DNA of 64,000 bases from CAYPTB01 sp964413535 (lineage in GTDB: Bacteria > Planctomycetota > UBA1135 > GCA-002686595): assembly GCA_964413535.1 (NCBI GenBank), contig CAYPTB010000010.1, positions 124,001 to 188,000 on the forward strand, written 5' to 3'. The notes beneath the pieces were generated by a model. The model ran no database searches and was not told the DNA's origin. It saw nothing but the letters and a program-made list of their open reading frames with translations. Each line of letters begins with the position of its first letter. Position 1 is the first letter of the stretch. Shown here one piece after another: positions 28,222 through 36,225 of this stretch. A program made the translations under genes and the position numbers.

Positions 28222-29711
28222 GAGGATCGCGCGCCGTCGCCTTCGCGTTCCTCGCGCTCGCTCTCGCCCAGATCGTGCTCGGAGTGGCCTGGGGGGTGGC
28301 GAATCTCGGAAAGATCCCGCATTACGGCGACACGCGCGAACTCCTGCGCACGGCGCGGACGCTCGAGTTCGTAGAGGGTCGCACGATCGGATATCCGTGG
28401 CTCTTGCGCGGCCTGCACGGCGCCATCGCGAGCGCTGCGCCGTGGGGCGAGACGGACGACTGGGAGACGGCCGAGCTGGAGCCTTCCGAGCCCGTCGAGT
28501 GCGTCGCGCCGGCGTGGCACGGCGCCGTTCAGGTGCTCCAGGTCGCGGTGCTGGCCTGTGCGCTCGTCTGGGCGATTCGTGCCGTGACGGGAAGCTCGCG
28601 CCGCTCCATCGTCGTCGCGCTGCTCGTCACCACGGATCCTTGGGTGCTGCATCACGCGTTCAGTGTGATGACCGACTCGCTCTCGTTGAGCTTGCTGGCC
28701 CTCACCTGCGGGGTGTGGGTCCGGCTGCTGCGGTCGGGCGGCGCGGCGTGGTGCGCGGCCCTGGTCGCGCTGCACGTTGCGAACGCGCTCCTGCGCTACG
28801 AGAAGAACCTCGTGCTCGCCGCTGGGGCGGCCGGGGTAGCGCTGGGGGCGTTCCTGGTCGTGCGCTGGGACGCCGCGAGGTCGCGCCCGGACGGCCTGGG
28901 CGCCGCACGGACGAGCGTGCGACGGCGCGCGCTCCTCGGGCTCGCGCTCTCGCTGGCGGCGGTGCCCATCGCGCACGCGATCGACACACTGCGCGATCCG
29001 CGGCCGGAGCTCTTCTCACCGTCCGCCCGAATCCTCCACTCGCGCATCATCTACCCGCGCCTCGGAGAGGTCGTGGACGAACTGTCGGAGGGCACTCGCG
29101 CGCTCCTCACTCCCGACATCGTCGAGAAGTACGACCGCGGGGCACTGTTGCCGATCGGGATCCTCGAGACGATCGCCGCGGACGATCCGGAGCTCGTCGA
29201 GGAACTTGCGTTCGAGATCGCCCCGATCGTCTGGAAGCACCATGCGGGTGCGATCGTCGCCGACGTGATCGGGGACGTCTTGAAGTACATGGTCCCCGCG
29301 CCGGTGTTCTACGCGCGCCTAGGCGTGTGGCTCTCGCTCGACGAGCGCCGTCCGATGATGGTCACGCGACGTCCCTACGAGGCCGCGGCCGTGCACCACT
29401 TGCTGCGCAAGCACGAACCCATCTGGTCCACGCGCCTCGAGGTCACAGGCGCGCTCCTGACGGGCTTCGGCCTCCTCGGGTTGCTCGTGACGGCCCTTCG
29501 GAACGTTCGCCGCTCGCGAGCGCTCTTCGACCCGGACAACGCCGTCCGCTGGCTCCCGGTGGTCGCGATCCTCTTCGCCAACGCCGCCGCGTTCTCGCTG
29601 GCGGTCGACCTGTTCGAGATCCGCTACGGACTACCCGCGCACGTGGCCCTGCTCGCTCTGGCCTACGGCGGTCTCTGGAGCTGGTCCGTCTCGCGCGCGC
29701 GCGGCGCGTGA
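28218..29711 (+). CDS. GT-C-like multi-pass membrane glycosyltransferase
   Basis: 497 residues from ATG 28218 (ATGA overlap with the DUF2304 stop). An N-terminal signal-anchor (VAFAFLALALAQIVLGVAWG) is followed by IPHYGDTRELL, an acidic motif in the first loop as in GT-C enzymes, and many hydrophobic helices. A soluble stretch (about 290-410) separates the last two or three helices. It probably uses the polyprenyl-phosphate sugar made by the GT2 two genes upstream; the acceptor is unknown. Its 3' end overlaps the convergent lon gene by 49 bases. Function rests on topology and neighbourhood. Confidence 0.65.
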   Translation: MRGSRAVAFAFLALALAQIVLGVAWGVANLGKIPHYGDTRELLRTARTLEFVEGRTIGYPWLLRGLHGAIASAAPWGETDDWETAELEPSEPVECVAPAWHGAVQVLQVAVLACALVWAIRAVTGSSRRSIVVALLVTTDPWVLHHAFSVMTDSLSLSLLALTCGVWVRLLRSGGAAWCAALVALHVANALLRYEKNLVLAAGAAGVALGAFLVVRWDAARSRPDGLGAARTSVRRRALLGLALSLAAVPIAHAIDTLRDPRPELFSPSARILHSRIIYPRLGEVVDELSEGTRALLTPDIVEKYDRGALLPIGILETIAADDPELVEELAFEIAPIVWKHHAGAIVADVIGDVLKYMVPAPVFYARLGVWLSLDERRPMMVTRRPYEAAAVHHLLRKHEPIWSTRLEVTGALLTGFGLLGLLVTALRNVRRSRALFDPDNAVRWLPVVAILFANAAAFSLAVDLFEIRYGLPAHVALLALAYGGLWSWSVSRARGA

Positions 29712-32185
29712 CCCGATGTTGGGCGCGTTGGGCGCGTTGGGCGCGACGTCTTCGCACGCCGCTTCGAGGCGGCTCTCCCGTCGGAGGAGACGGGCTGCGC
29801 CCGTTCGTTGGAGAGCGCTGCGGCGAGGACTTCGCCCACGTCCTCGACGAACACGAAGGAGAGCTTGTCGCGCACGCTCGGTGGTACGTCCAGGAGGTCG
29901 CGCTCGTTGCGCTTGGGGAGGATGACGGTCTGGATGCCGGCGCGGTGGGCGCCGAGGAGCTTGTCCTTGATCCCGCCCACCGGCAGGACGTGCCCGCGCA
30001 GACTGATCTCGCCCGTCATGGCGACGTCGGAGCGCACCGTCCGCCCGGTGAAGAGCGAGACGAGCGCCGTGTACATCGTGACGCCCGCGCTCGGCCCGTC
30101 CTTGGGGATGGCCCCGGCCGGTACGTGCACGTGCACGTCGCTCTCTTCGAGCGCGGCGCGCTCGATGCCGAGCTGGTCGCCGCGCGAGCGCACCAGCGAC
30201 AGGGCGGCGCGCACGCTCTCGCGCATCACGTCGCCGAGCTGGCCCGTCAGGATCAGCTCGCCCTCGCCCGGCATGCGCGTCGCCTCGACGAACAGGATGT
30301 GACCGCCGTAGGGCGTCCACGAGAGCCCGGTCACGACGCCGGGCACGCTCGTGCGCAGCTTGACCTCGCTCTCGAACTTGGGCGGGCCGAGGATCTCCAG
30401 GAGTTCGGCGACGTCGACCTTCACGGACTCGGCGGCTCCGCTCGCGATGCGCGTGGCGACGTGACGGCAGACGGCGCCGATCTCGCGCTCGAGGTTGCGG
30501 CAACCGGCCTCGAGCGTGTAGTGCGCGATGATCTCGCGCAGAGCCGCCACGGTGATGCGGCAGGTGGAACGCGAGAGGCCGTTGTTTTCGAGCTGCCGGC
30601 CGAGCAGATAGCGGCGCGCGATCTCGAGCTTCTCCTCGGCCGTGTAACCGGGGAGCTCGATCACCTCGCAGCGGTCGCGCAAGGGACCGGGGATGGCGTC
30701 CAGCACGTTCGCGGTGGCGAGGAACATCACGCGCGACAGGTCGAAGGGCACGGCCAGGTAGTTGTCGCGAAAGCTGCTGTTCTGCTCCGGGTCGAGCACC
30801 TCGAGCAGGGCCGACGACGGGTCGCCCTGGAAGCCGCCCATCCCGAGCTTGTCGATCTCGTCGATCAGGAAGACGGGGTTGTTCGTGCCGGCCTTCTTGA
30901 TGCCCTGGACGATGTTGCCGGGTAGCGCGCCCACGTAGGTCCGGCGGTGCCCGCGGATCTCCGACTCGTCGTGCACGCCGCCCAGGCTCACGCGCACGAA
31001 CTCGCGGTTCATGGCGCGCGCGACGCTCTGGCCGAGCGAGGTCTTGCCCACGCCCGGCGGCCCGACGAGGCACAGGATCGGGCTCTTGCCCTTGGGGTTC
31101 AGCTTGCGCACCGCCAGGAACTCGAGGATGCGGCGCTTGACCTTCTCGAGCCCGAAGTGGTCCTCGTCGAGGATCACCTTGGCCTTCCCGATGTCGATCG
31201 CGTCCTCCGACGACTTCGACCAGGGCATCTCGACCAGCCAGTCGAGGTAGGTGCGGAGCATGCCGTGCTCGACGGCCGCTTCGGGCATCTTCTCGAGGCG
31301 ATCGAGCTCGCGCGAGGCGTGCGCGTGGACCTCCTCGGGCATCCCCGCGTTCTCGATCGTCTCGCGCAGCTCGACCAGCTCGACGCTCGCACCTTCGCCG
31401 AGCTCCTTCTGGATCGTCCTCAGTTGCTCGCGCAGGTAGTAGTCGCGCTGCGCCTTGTCGATCGAGCCGCGCGTCTGCTGGCGGATGTCGCGCGAGAGCG
31501 AGAGCACCTCCACCACGTGCACCAGGCGCTCGGAGACCTTGCGCAGCCGATCCTTGAGGTCGGTGGTCTCGAGCAGCTCCTGCTTCTCCTCGGGCGGCAG
31601 GTCGATGAAGGTCGCGACCATGTCCGCGAGCAGCGAGGCGCTCTGCGCGTTCTGGATGGCCTGGTCGAGGTCCTCGGGCGTCTGGGGCAGGAGTTGGAGG
31701 GCTTCGCGCGCCTGCGTGCGGAGGTTGAACGCCAGCGCTTCGACCTCGGTGTCCTCCTCGACCTCCTCCGGCTCGTCGATCAGGTCGACGAGCGCAGTGA
31801 GGAACGGATCGGTTCCCAGGAACTTCTTGATGCGAAAACGCTGCTTGCCCTGCGCGATGATGTGGTGGCTGCCATCCGGGGCGGTGATGTAGCGCACGAT
31901 CTCCGCGACGGTGCCGATGCGGTATACGTCGTCGGGTCCCGGATTCTGGTTCTCCGGGTCGGTTTGCAGGATGACGCCGATCGGTTGCTCGCGCTGCACG
32001 GCCGCCTGTACCGCGCGGATCGAGCGCTCGCGTCCGACGGCGATCGGCAGCACCACGCCGGGGAAGAGCGCCATACCGCGCACGCACAAGAGGATCAGCG
32101 CGTCGTCGGGAGCGATCTCGGGCAGCGGGCCCGGCGACTCGATCGTCTCGGGCGCGGCGGGCGCCTGCACGTCGTCCGACGTCAT
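29663..32185 (-). CDS. lon: ATP-dependent protease Lon
   Basis: 840 residues. N-terminal LON substrate-binding domain (LCVRGMALFPGVVLPIAVGRE), AAA+ module with Walker A GPPGVGKT and Walker B FLIDEIDK, and a C-terminal proteolytic domain with DGPSAGVTMYTAL (catalytic Ser) and GGIKDKLLGA (catalytic Lys). It degrades misfolded and regulatory proteins. hsp20 lies 9 bases upstream on the same strand, so they likely form a heat-stress unit. The last about 35 residues are a basic tail with an RPT tripeptide repeat, and the stop codon lies 49 bases inside the convergent GT-C-like gene. Confidence 0.97.
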   Translation of the reverse strand: MTSDDVQAPAAPETIESPGPLPEIAPDDALILLCVRGMALFPGVVLPIAVGRERSIRAVQAAVQREQPIGVILQTDPENQNPGPDDVYRIGTVAEIVRYITAPDGSHHIIAQGKQRFRIKKFLGTDPFLTALVDLIDEPEEVEEDTEVEALAFNLRTQAREALQLLPQTPEDLDQAIQNAQSASLLADMVATFIDLPPEEKQELLETTDLKDRLRKVSERLVHVVEVLSLSRDIRQQTRGSIDKAQRDYYLREQLRTIQKELGEGASVELVELRETIENAGMPEEVHAHASRELDRLEKMPEAAVEHGMLRTYLDWLVEMPWSKSSEDAIDIGKAKVILDEDHFGLEKVKRRILEFLAVRKLNPKGKSPILCLVGPPGVGKTSLGQSVARAMNREFVRVSLGGVHDESEIRGHRRTYVGALPGNIVQGIKKAGTNNPVFLIDEIDKLGMGGFQGDPSSALLEVLDPEQNSSFRDNYLAVPFDLSRVMFLATANVLDAIPGPLRDRCEVIELPGYTAEEKLEIARRYLLGRQLENNGLSRSTCRITVAALREIIAHYTLEAGCRNLEREIGAVCRHVATRIASGAAESVKVDVAELLEILGPPKFESEVKLRTSVPGVVTGLSWTPYGGHILFVEATRMPGEGELILTGQLGDVMRESVRAALSLVRSRGDQLGIERAALEESDVHVHVPAGAIPKDGPSAGVTMYTALVSLFTGRTVRSDVAMTGEISLRGHVLPVGGIKDKLLGAHRAGIQTVILPKRNERDLLDVPPSVRDKLSFVFVEDVGEVLAAALSNERAQPVSSDGRAASKRRAKTSRPTRPTRPTSGHAPRARETDQLQRPP
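29718..29744 (-). repeat. 9-bp tandem repeat (3 copies) in the lon C-terminal tail
   Basis: GTTGGGCGC is repeated exactly three times in a row and encodes Arg-Pro-Thr repeats near the Lon C-terminus. It sits just after the stop codon of the convergent GT-C-like gene, so only lon is affected by changes in copy number. Confidence 0.9.
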
Positions 32186-32194
32186 GGGGGCCCG

Positions 32195-32602
32195 CTATAG
32201 CACCTTCCCGAGGCGAATCGATAGGCATCCCCCGTCGAGCGTGCGCTCCGCGAGCTGGAAGCGACCCCGCGGCAGCTCGACGCGGCGCTCGAAGCGACCC
32301 TGGGGAATCTCCATGCGCAGGACGTCCGCGCCCTTCATGTGCGGCGATGGGACGCGCTCGCCGCGGATGACGAGCGCCGCCCCGTCCACGACGATCTCGA
32401 CGCGCGACACGTCGACGCCCGGAAGGGCGGCGAGGATCCACAGGTCGGTCTCCGTCTCGAAGATGTCGATCGGGGGCTGCCAGCAGGCGCGCCGCTCGCG
32501 GCGGGCCACCGGCCGGCAGAACTGTCGCGTCATCCGATCGGCCTCGTCCAGGAGCGCTTGGGCGCGCTCCCACATCCACGTATCGGGGTCGGTCTTGGCC
32601 AT
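32195..32602 (-). CDS. Hsp20/alpha-crystallin family small heat-shock protein
   Basis: 135 residues from ATG 32602. The alpha-crystallin domain covers about residues 45-130: IDIFETETDLWILAALPGVD, VDGAALVIRGER and the closing RFQLAERTLDGGCLSIRL. The usual GxL motif is present as GCLSIRL. Small heat-shock proteins hold unfolding proteins; here the gene sits 9 bases before lon on the same strand, linking holding and degradation. The N-terminus is short and rich in Trp/Arg. A longer in-frame extension upstream is not supported. Confidence 0.9.
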   Translation of the reverse strand: MAKTDPDTWMWERAQALLDEADRMTRQFCRPVARRERRACWQPPIDIFETETDLWILAALPGVDVSRVEIVVDGAALVIRGERVPSPHMKGADVLRMEIPQGRFERRVELPRGRFQLAERTLDGGCLSIRLGKVL

Positions 32603-32711
32603 GCTGGACGTCGCGGGCTGCGCAGTTCTTTCGGAGTAGGGGTTGGAGCCCAGGCCGGGCGCGCTGGGGGCGGATCTCCACTCGACATCGTACTCCAGCG
32701 CGCCGGGGCCG

Positions 32712-33818
32712 TCAGTCGCGACGCCATTCCGCCACGAACAAGTTGGTCTCCCCGGGAGTCGCCCCGCCGCGGTTGCTCGCGAACACGAGCCAGCGGCCGT
32801 CGGGGCTGAACATCGGGAAGCTGTCGAAGCCCTCGTAGGTCGTGATGCGGCGCAGGTTCTCGCCGTCGACGTCGACGGCGAACAAGTCGAACTCGCGCGG
32901 GCTCGGCGTATGGTGGTTCGTGCAGAAGACGAGCGCACGGTCGTCGGGGAAGAAGTAGGGAGCCCAGTTGGCTCCCCCGAGCGCCGTCACTTGGCGGCGA
33001 TTCGAGCCGTCGGCGCCTACGATGAAGAGCTCCATCTTCGTGGGTTTCACGAGCCAGTCCGCGAGCAGGCTCTCGTACTCCTGGAGCTCCGCGTCGCGGT
33101 CGTCCGGCGAGAACGCGGTGGCGCGGAAGACGAGCTCTTCGCCGTCGTGGCTGAAGAACGCCCCGCCGTCGTAACCAACGGCGTTGGTGACCTGGAACAG
33201 ACCGCTTCCGTCGAGCTCGCAGGTCCACAGCTCCGGGTCGCCCCCGCGCGTCGAGGTGAACACGATGCGATCGCCGCGGGGCGAGACGGTGGCCTCGGCG
33301 TCGTAGCCCCAGGTGTCGGTGAGCTGCGTGACGACGCCGCGCCGGAGATCGCGCACGTAGAGGTCGAACTCCGGGTGGAGCTGCCACACGTAGCCCCGGC
33401 TGCGGTCGGGTGGCTCGGGACAGGCATCGTGGTAGCCGTGGGTCGACGCGAAGAGCACCGCGTCGTCTCCGGGCATGAAGAACGGGCAAGTCGTCACGCC
33501 GCGCCCGTTCGAGACCTGGATCAACGGTCCGCCGCGCGGATCGGTGACGAAGATGCGGTCGCAGACCACCCCCTGAGCGGGGTCGCGCCGCTGGAGCGTC
33601 AGGCGGTCCCCGGCGAAGCTCCAATAGCCTTCGGCGTTCTCGCCGCCCGCCGTCAGCTTCCACAGGTGGGCGAAATGGACCTCGCCGGGCTGGATGAGCT
33701 CGTCGGCCGGGATCGCACCGGGGATCGGCGCGGGAGCACGCTCCGCCTGCACGACCGCGGCCTTGCAGCCCGTGAGGGAGAGGAGGGCGACGAGCGCGAG
33801 GTCAAAGCGGTGGGTCAC
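32712..33818 (-). CDS. TolB/PD40-type beta-propeller lipoprotein
   Basis: 368 residues from GTG 33818, preceded by a GGAGA ribosome-binding site. The signal is LVALLSLTGC (lipobox). Repeats follow the PD40/WD40-like TolB pattern, for example VSPRGDRIVFTSTRGGDPELW, FSHDGEELVFRATAFS, FFPDDRALVFCTNH and FSPDGRWLVFASNRGG. It probably folds as a six-bladed propeller on the periplasmic side. No TolA or Pal partner is close by, so a role in outer-membrane integrity like TolB is not implied; a sensor or scaffold role is equally possible. Confidence 0.85.
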   Translation of the reverse strand: MTHRFDLALVALLSLTGCKAAVVQAERAPAPIPGAIPADELIQPGEVHFAHLWKLTAGGENAEGYWSFAGDRLTLQRRDPAQGVVCDRIFVTDPRGGPLIQVSNGRGVTTCPFFMPGDDAVLFASTHGYHDACPEPPDRSRGYVWQLHPEFDLYVRDLRRGVVTQLTDTWGYDAEATVSPRGDRIVFTSTRGGDPELWTCELDGSGLFQVTNAVGYDGGAFFSHDGEELVFRATAFSPDDRDAELQEYESLLADWLVKPTKMELFIVGADGSNRRQVTALGGANWAPYFFPDDRALVFCTNHHTPSPREFDLFAVDVDGENLRRITTYEGFDSFPMFSPDGRWLVFASNRGGATPGETNLFVAEWRRD

Positions 33819-33912
33819 GGGGGGTCTCCTTCGGCGTGCGGGGGCGAGACCATAGCAATCCGCGCCGCGCACCGCTCGGCGTCGCGACGTCGGCCCGGGC
33901 TCGGCTTCGTCC

Positions 33913-34176
33913 TCACTCGAAGCGCGGCGGACGGCCTCGCTCGGTGAGCGCGCGCGGGGGCGGGACGGGATCGTGACCGCCCGCGCAGAACGGTTGGCAG
34001 CGCAGGATGCGCCATGCGGAGAGGGCGAGTCCGCGCAGGACGCCGTGCACGGCGATCGCCTCGATCGCGTAGGCGCTGCAGGTCGGATGGAAGCGACAGG
34101 TGGCCGGCTTGAGGGGCGAGAGGAAGCGCCGGTAGAAACGAATCGGGGCCACGACGAGGGCACGCAGGAAGCTCAC
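33913..34176 (-). CDS. yidD: Membrane protein insertion efficiency factor YidD
   Basis: 87 residues from GTG 34176, overlapping the rnpA stop (GTGA). The diagnostic segment is FYRRFLSPLKPATCRFHPTC, then SAYAIEAIAVHGVLRGLALS and a final LRCQPFCAGGHDPVP. YidD is a small membrane-associated protein that helps YidC-dependent insertion and normally follows rnpA. The yidC gene and rpmH that usually accompany it are absent here. Confidence 0.93.
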   Translation of the reverse strand: MSFLRALVVAPIRFYRRFLSPLKPATCRFHPTCSAYAIEAIAVHGVLRGLALSAWRILRCQPFCAGGHDPVPPPRALTERGRPPRFE

Positions 34177-34625
34177 GCCTCGGGCGCTCCTTCCCTCACG
34201 CCCGGGGCGCGGTCGCTCGGCTCGGACCGTGCCTCCTTGGCGACCGTGTCGAGATAGCGCCGCCAGGCCTTGTTCGCGAGGTGCACGATCTCGGTCCGCG
34301 CCGACGCGAGGTCGGGGGAGACTCCCCGCGCCGCGATCAGGATCAGGTCCGCGCCCTCGGGCAGCGCGCCCTGCTCCAGCCGAAAGGCTTCGCGGAAGAT
34401 GCGCCGAACGCGGTTGCGCTTCACCGCCTTGCGCCAGGCCGCTCTGCCGACCGACAAGCACAGGCGCGTGAAGCCCACGTCGTTCGCACGGGCCACGACC
34501 GTCATCCACGTCCCGCGCGCGCGGTTGCCTTCCCGATAGACGCGCTGGATGTCGCTCGCGCGGCGCAGGTGGTGCGCTCCCGGATGGCGGAGGGCGCGGA
34601 GCTTCGGATCGTCGGGAGAGCGCAT
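34173..34625 (-). CDS. rnpA: Ribonuclease P protein component
   Basis: 150 residues from ATG 34625; a start further in would give about 130, closer to the family norm. The central RNR motif reads AVKRNRVRRIFREAFRL, the RNA-binding helix of RnpA, and LRRASDIQRVYREGNRARG and RLCLSVGRAAWRKAV are also typical. It binds the RNase P RNA and helps process tRNA 5' ends. Its stop overlaps the yidD GTG. rpmH normally precedes rnpA, but the 193 bases upstream contain no such small basic gene and no DnaA-box cluster, so the usual origin neighbourhood has been broken up. Confidence 0.92.
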   Translation of the reverse strand: MRSPDDPKLRALRHPGAHHLRRASDIQRVYREGNRARGTWMTVVARANDVGFTRLCLSVGRAAWRKAVKRNRVRRIFREAFRLEQGALPEGADLILIAARGVSPDLASARTEIVHLANKAWRRYLDTVAKEARSEPSDRAPGVREGAPEA

Positions 34626-34818
34626 GGACGGGAGAGGTGCCGACTCGTGGATGGCGTACGGTTCCAGTCTAGGGTGGCTCGAGCCCGCGCCGTGCCGAGG
34701 TGTCAGCCGAACGGCGTCGAGTGCCGCGCCTCGGGCTCGGGGCTCCTCGACCCATGTTCGGATCCGGGCCGCCGAGCTAACCTCTCCGCGGCCGCGCTCG
34801 CGATTCGATCCTCTGCCG

Positions 34819-35982
34819 ATGAGCCGTACTCCCACGGTCCCCCCGTCGAGCGCCTTCTCGGGCACGCACTGGATCGCCGGCGAGCGGCGCCATGCCTCGG
34901 GCGCCGTCTTCGAGCTGCGCCAGCGCATCCCGCCCTACGAATCCCTCGGCAGTTGGCCGAGCGGCGACCTCGAGCTCGTCCCCGAGGCGCTCGCAGGCGC
35001 GCGCCTCGCGCTCCCCGATTGGCGTGCGCGAACGGACGAAGAGCGTGTGGGTGTTCTCGCGCGGTCGCTCGACGGACTGCGCACGGACGCCGCGTGGCGA
35101 ACCCATCTCGCGCACTACCTCGGCGTGCGCGACGACGAGCTCGCGGGCGAGCTCGCCGAGCTCGAGCGCATCCGCGAGGCGCTCCTCGCCACGGAATGGT
35201 CGGGCATCGCCGAGTCCGGGACAGCCGTCGTCTTCGCGCGTTGGAGCGAGCTCGTCGGCGAGCTCGCAGGGCGCGTCATGGGGCACCTTCGGCGCGGGCG
35301 CGCCGTGCTCGTCGTCGGCGACGAGCGTTGGCCGGTGGGCGCGGACGTCGTCGGCAACGCCCTCGAGCTCGCGGGGATCCCGCCGGGCCTCGTCGCGGTG
35401 ATCCACGGAGCCCGGGAGGCGTGCCGTTCGGCGTTCGTCCGAGCCGACGCGCCGGAGGCGATTCGCGCGAGCGGGATCCAAGTCGACGTCGGCTCGGGCG
35501 AGCCGGCCAACCGCTCCTACGTGGTCGAGTTGGCGGCGAACACGCGCGAGTGCGCATGGGACGTCGTCCGGCGCTCGTTCGGACGCGCGGCGACGCTCTC
35601 GGGACAGCGCGCCGGGCGCGTGGCGCGAGTGATCTGCCACAAGAACATCGTGTCGTCCTTCACGGAGCGGCTGCTCGAGGCGTTGGCCGTCGACCCGGAC
35701 GTCAACGATCCGATTCCGCTGGTCGACGGGAAGGCGTTCGCTCTCCTGCGCGCGGAGTGGGAGCTCGGTCTCGACGAGGGGGCCACGTTGATCTTCGGCG
35801 GCGAACCGTTCGCGGGGACGGAGTCCGGGCGCTCCTCGGACCGGCGCGTGTGGCCCACGGTGTTCACGAACGTCGAACCCGAGATGGCCGTGTGCCGCAG
35901 CTTGGAGCCGGCGCCCGTCCTGTGTCTCGTGCGGGCGTCGGGAGACGCGGCCGCACAGTCCTTGGCGCGCACCTTGGGCTAG
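34819..35982 (+). CDS. Catalytically dead aldehyde-dehydrogenase-like protein
   Basis: 387 residues from ATG 34819, shorter than a 480-520-residue ALDH. The fold is recognisable: a helical N-terminus, VLVVGDERWPVGADVVGNAL in place of the cofactor-binding KPSE segment, GIPPGLVAVIHGA, and SGQRAGRVARV where ALDHs have GQxCxxxxR. The catalytic Cys is Ala265, and the cofactor-binding Lys and the ELGG Glu motif are also gone. It lies 243 bases before lysine 6-transaminase, whose product needs an ALDH. Either a pseudoenzyme with a regulatory or scaffold job, or a decaying gene; the open frame over 387 codons favours the former. Confidence 0.72.
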   Translation: MSRTPTVPPSSAFSGTHWIAGERRHASGAVFELRQRIPPYESLGSWPSGDLELVPEALAGARLALPDWRARTDEERVGVLARSLDGLRTDAAWRTHLAHYLGVRDDELAGELAELERIREALLATEWSGIAESGTAVVFARWSELVGELAGRVMGHLRRGRAVLVVGDERWPVGADVVGNALELAGIPPGLVAVIHGAREACRSAFVRADAPEAIRASGIQVDVGSGEPANRSYVVELAANTRECAWDVVRRSFGRAATLSGQRAGRVARVICHKNIVSSFTERLLEALAVDPDVNDPIPLVDGKAFALLRAEWELGLDEGATLIFGGEPFAGTESGRSSDRRVWPTVFTNVEPEMAVCRSLEPAPVLCLVRASGDAAAQSLARTLG

Positions 35983-36005
35983 CGTCCAAAACCAGAAGCT
36001 CGCGA
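35978..36005 (+). repeat. Element straddling a stop codon, copy 1
   Basis: A 28-base stretch starting GCTAGCGTCC includes the TAG stop of the ALDH-like gene and matches the sequence at the end of the sirtuin gene (44722-44749) in 25 of 28 positions. Both are followed by ACGAAA/GGAAAG-type bases. A GAGCCGC-CT-GCGGCTC hairpin (36014-36029) follows this copy. Confidence 0.5.
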
Positions 36006-36225
36006 ACGAAATCGAGCCGCCTGCGGCTCCCTGGCCGCGTTGCGACTCCTCCGAAACTCGTTCGGGACACCAGCGTCCGCCGGCGCGGGGGCCTTCAGCA
36101 CTGGAGCGGCTCCGGTCGACTGAGGTAACATCCGGGGCTCGGAGGGCCTCGAGCGCCTTCGTGGGATGGGCCGTGCGGGGCGCCCGCGAAGGCTCGCTCG
36201 GCCCCCGAGCGGAAGGAGCATTGCC

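Noticed and set aside
29631..32681. 1016-codon minus-strand frame overlapping lon and hsp20
   Set aside because: It is Arg-rich, in another frame of the lon region, and the true Lon and Hsp20 motifs are in the frame at 29663-32185 and 32195-32602.
34626..34818. rpmH gene upstream of rnpA
   Set aside because: No 44-50-codon basic frame with the L34 pattern exists in this stretch.
36014..36029. GAGCCGC-CT-GCGGCTC hairpin as a terminator
   Set aside because: Only a 2-base gap between arms, short stem and no T-run; insufficient to call a terminator.
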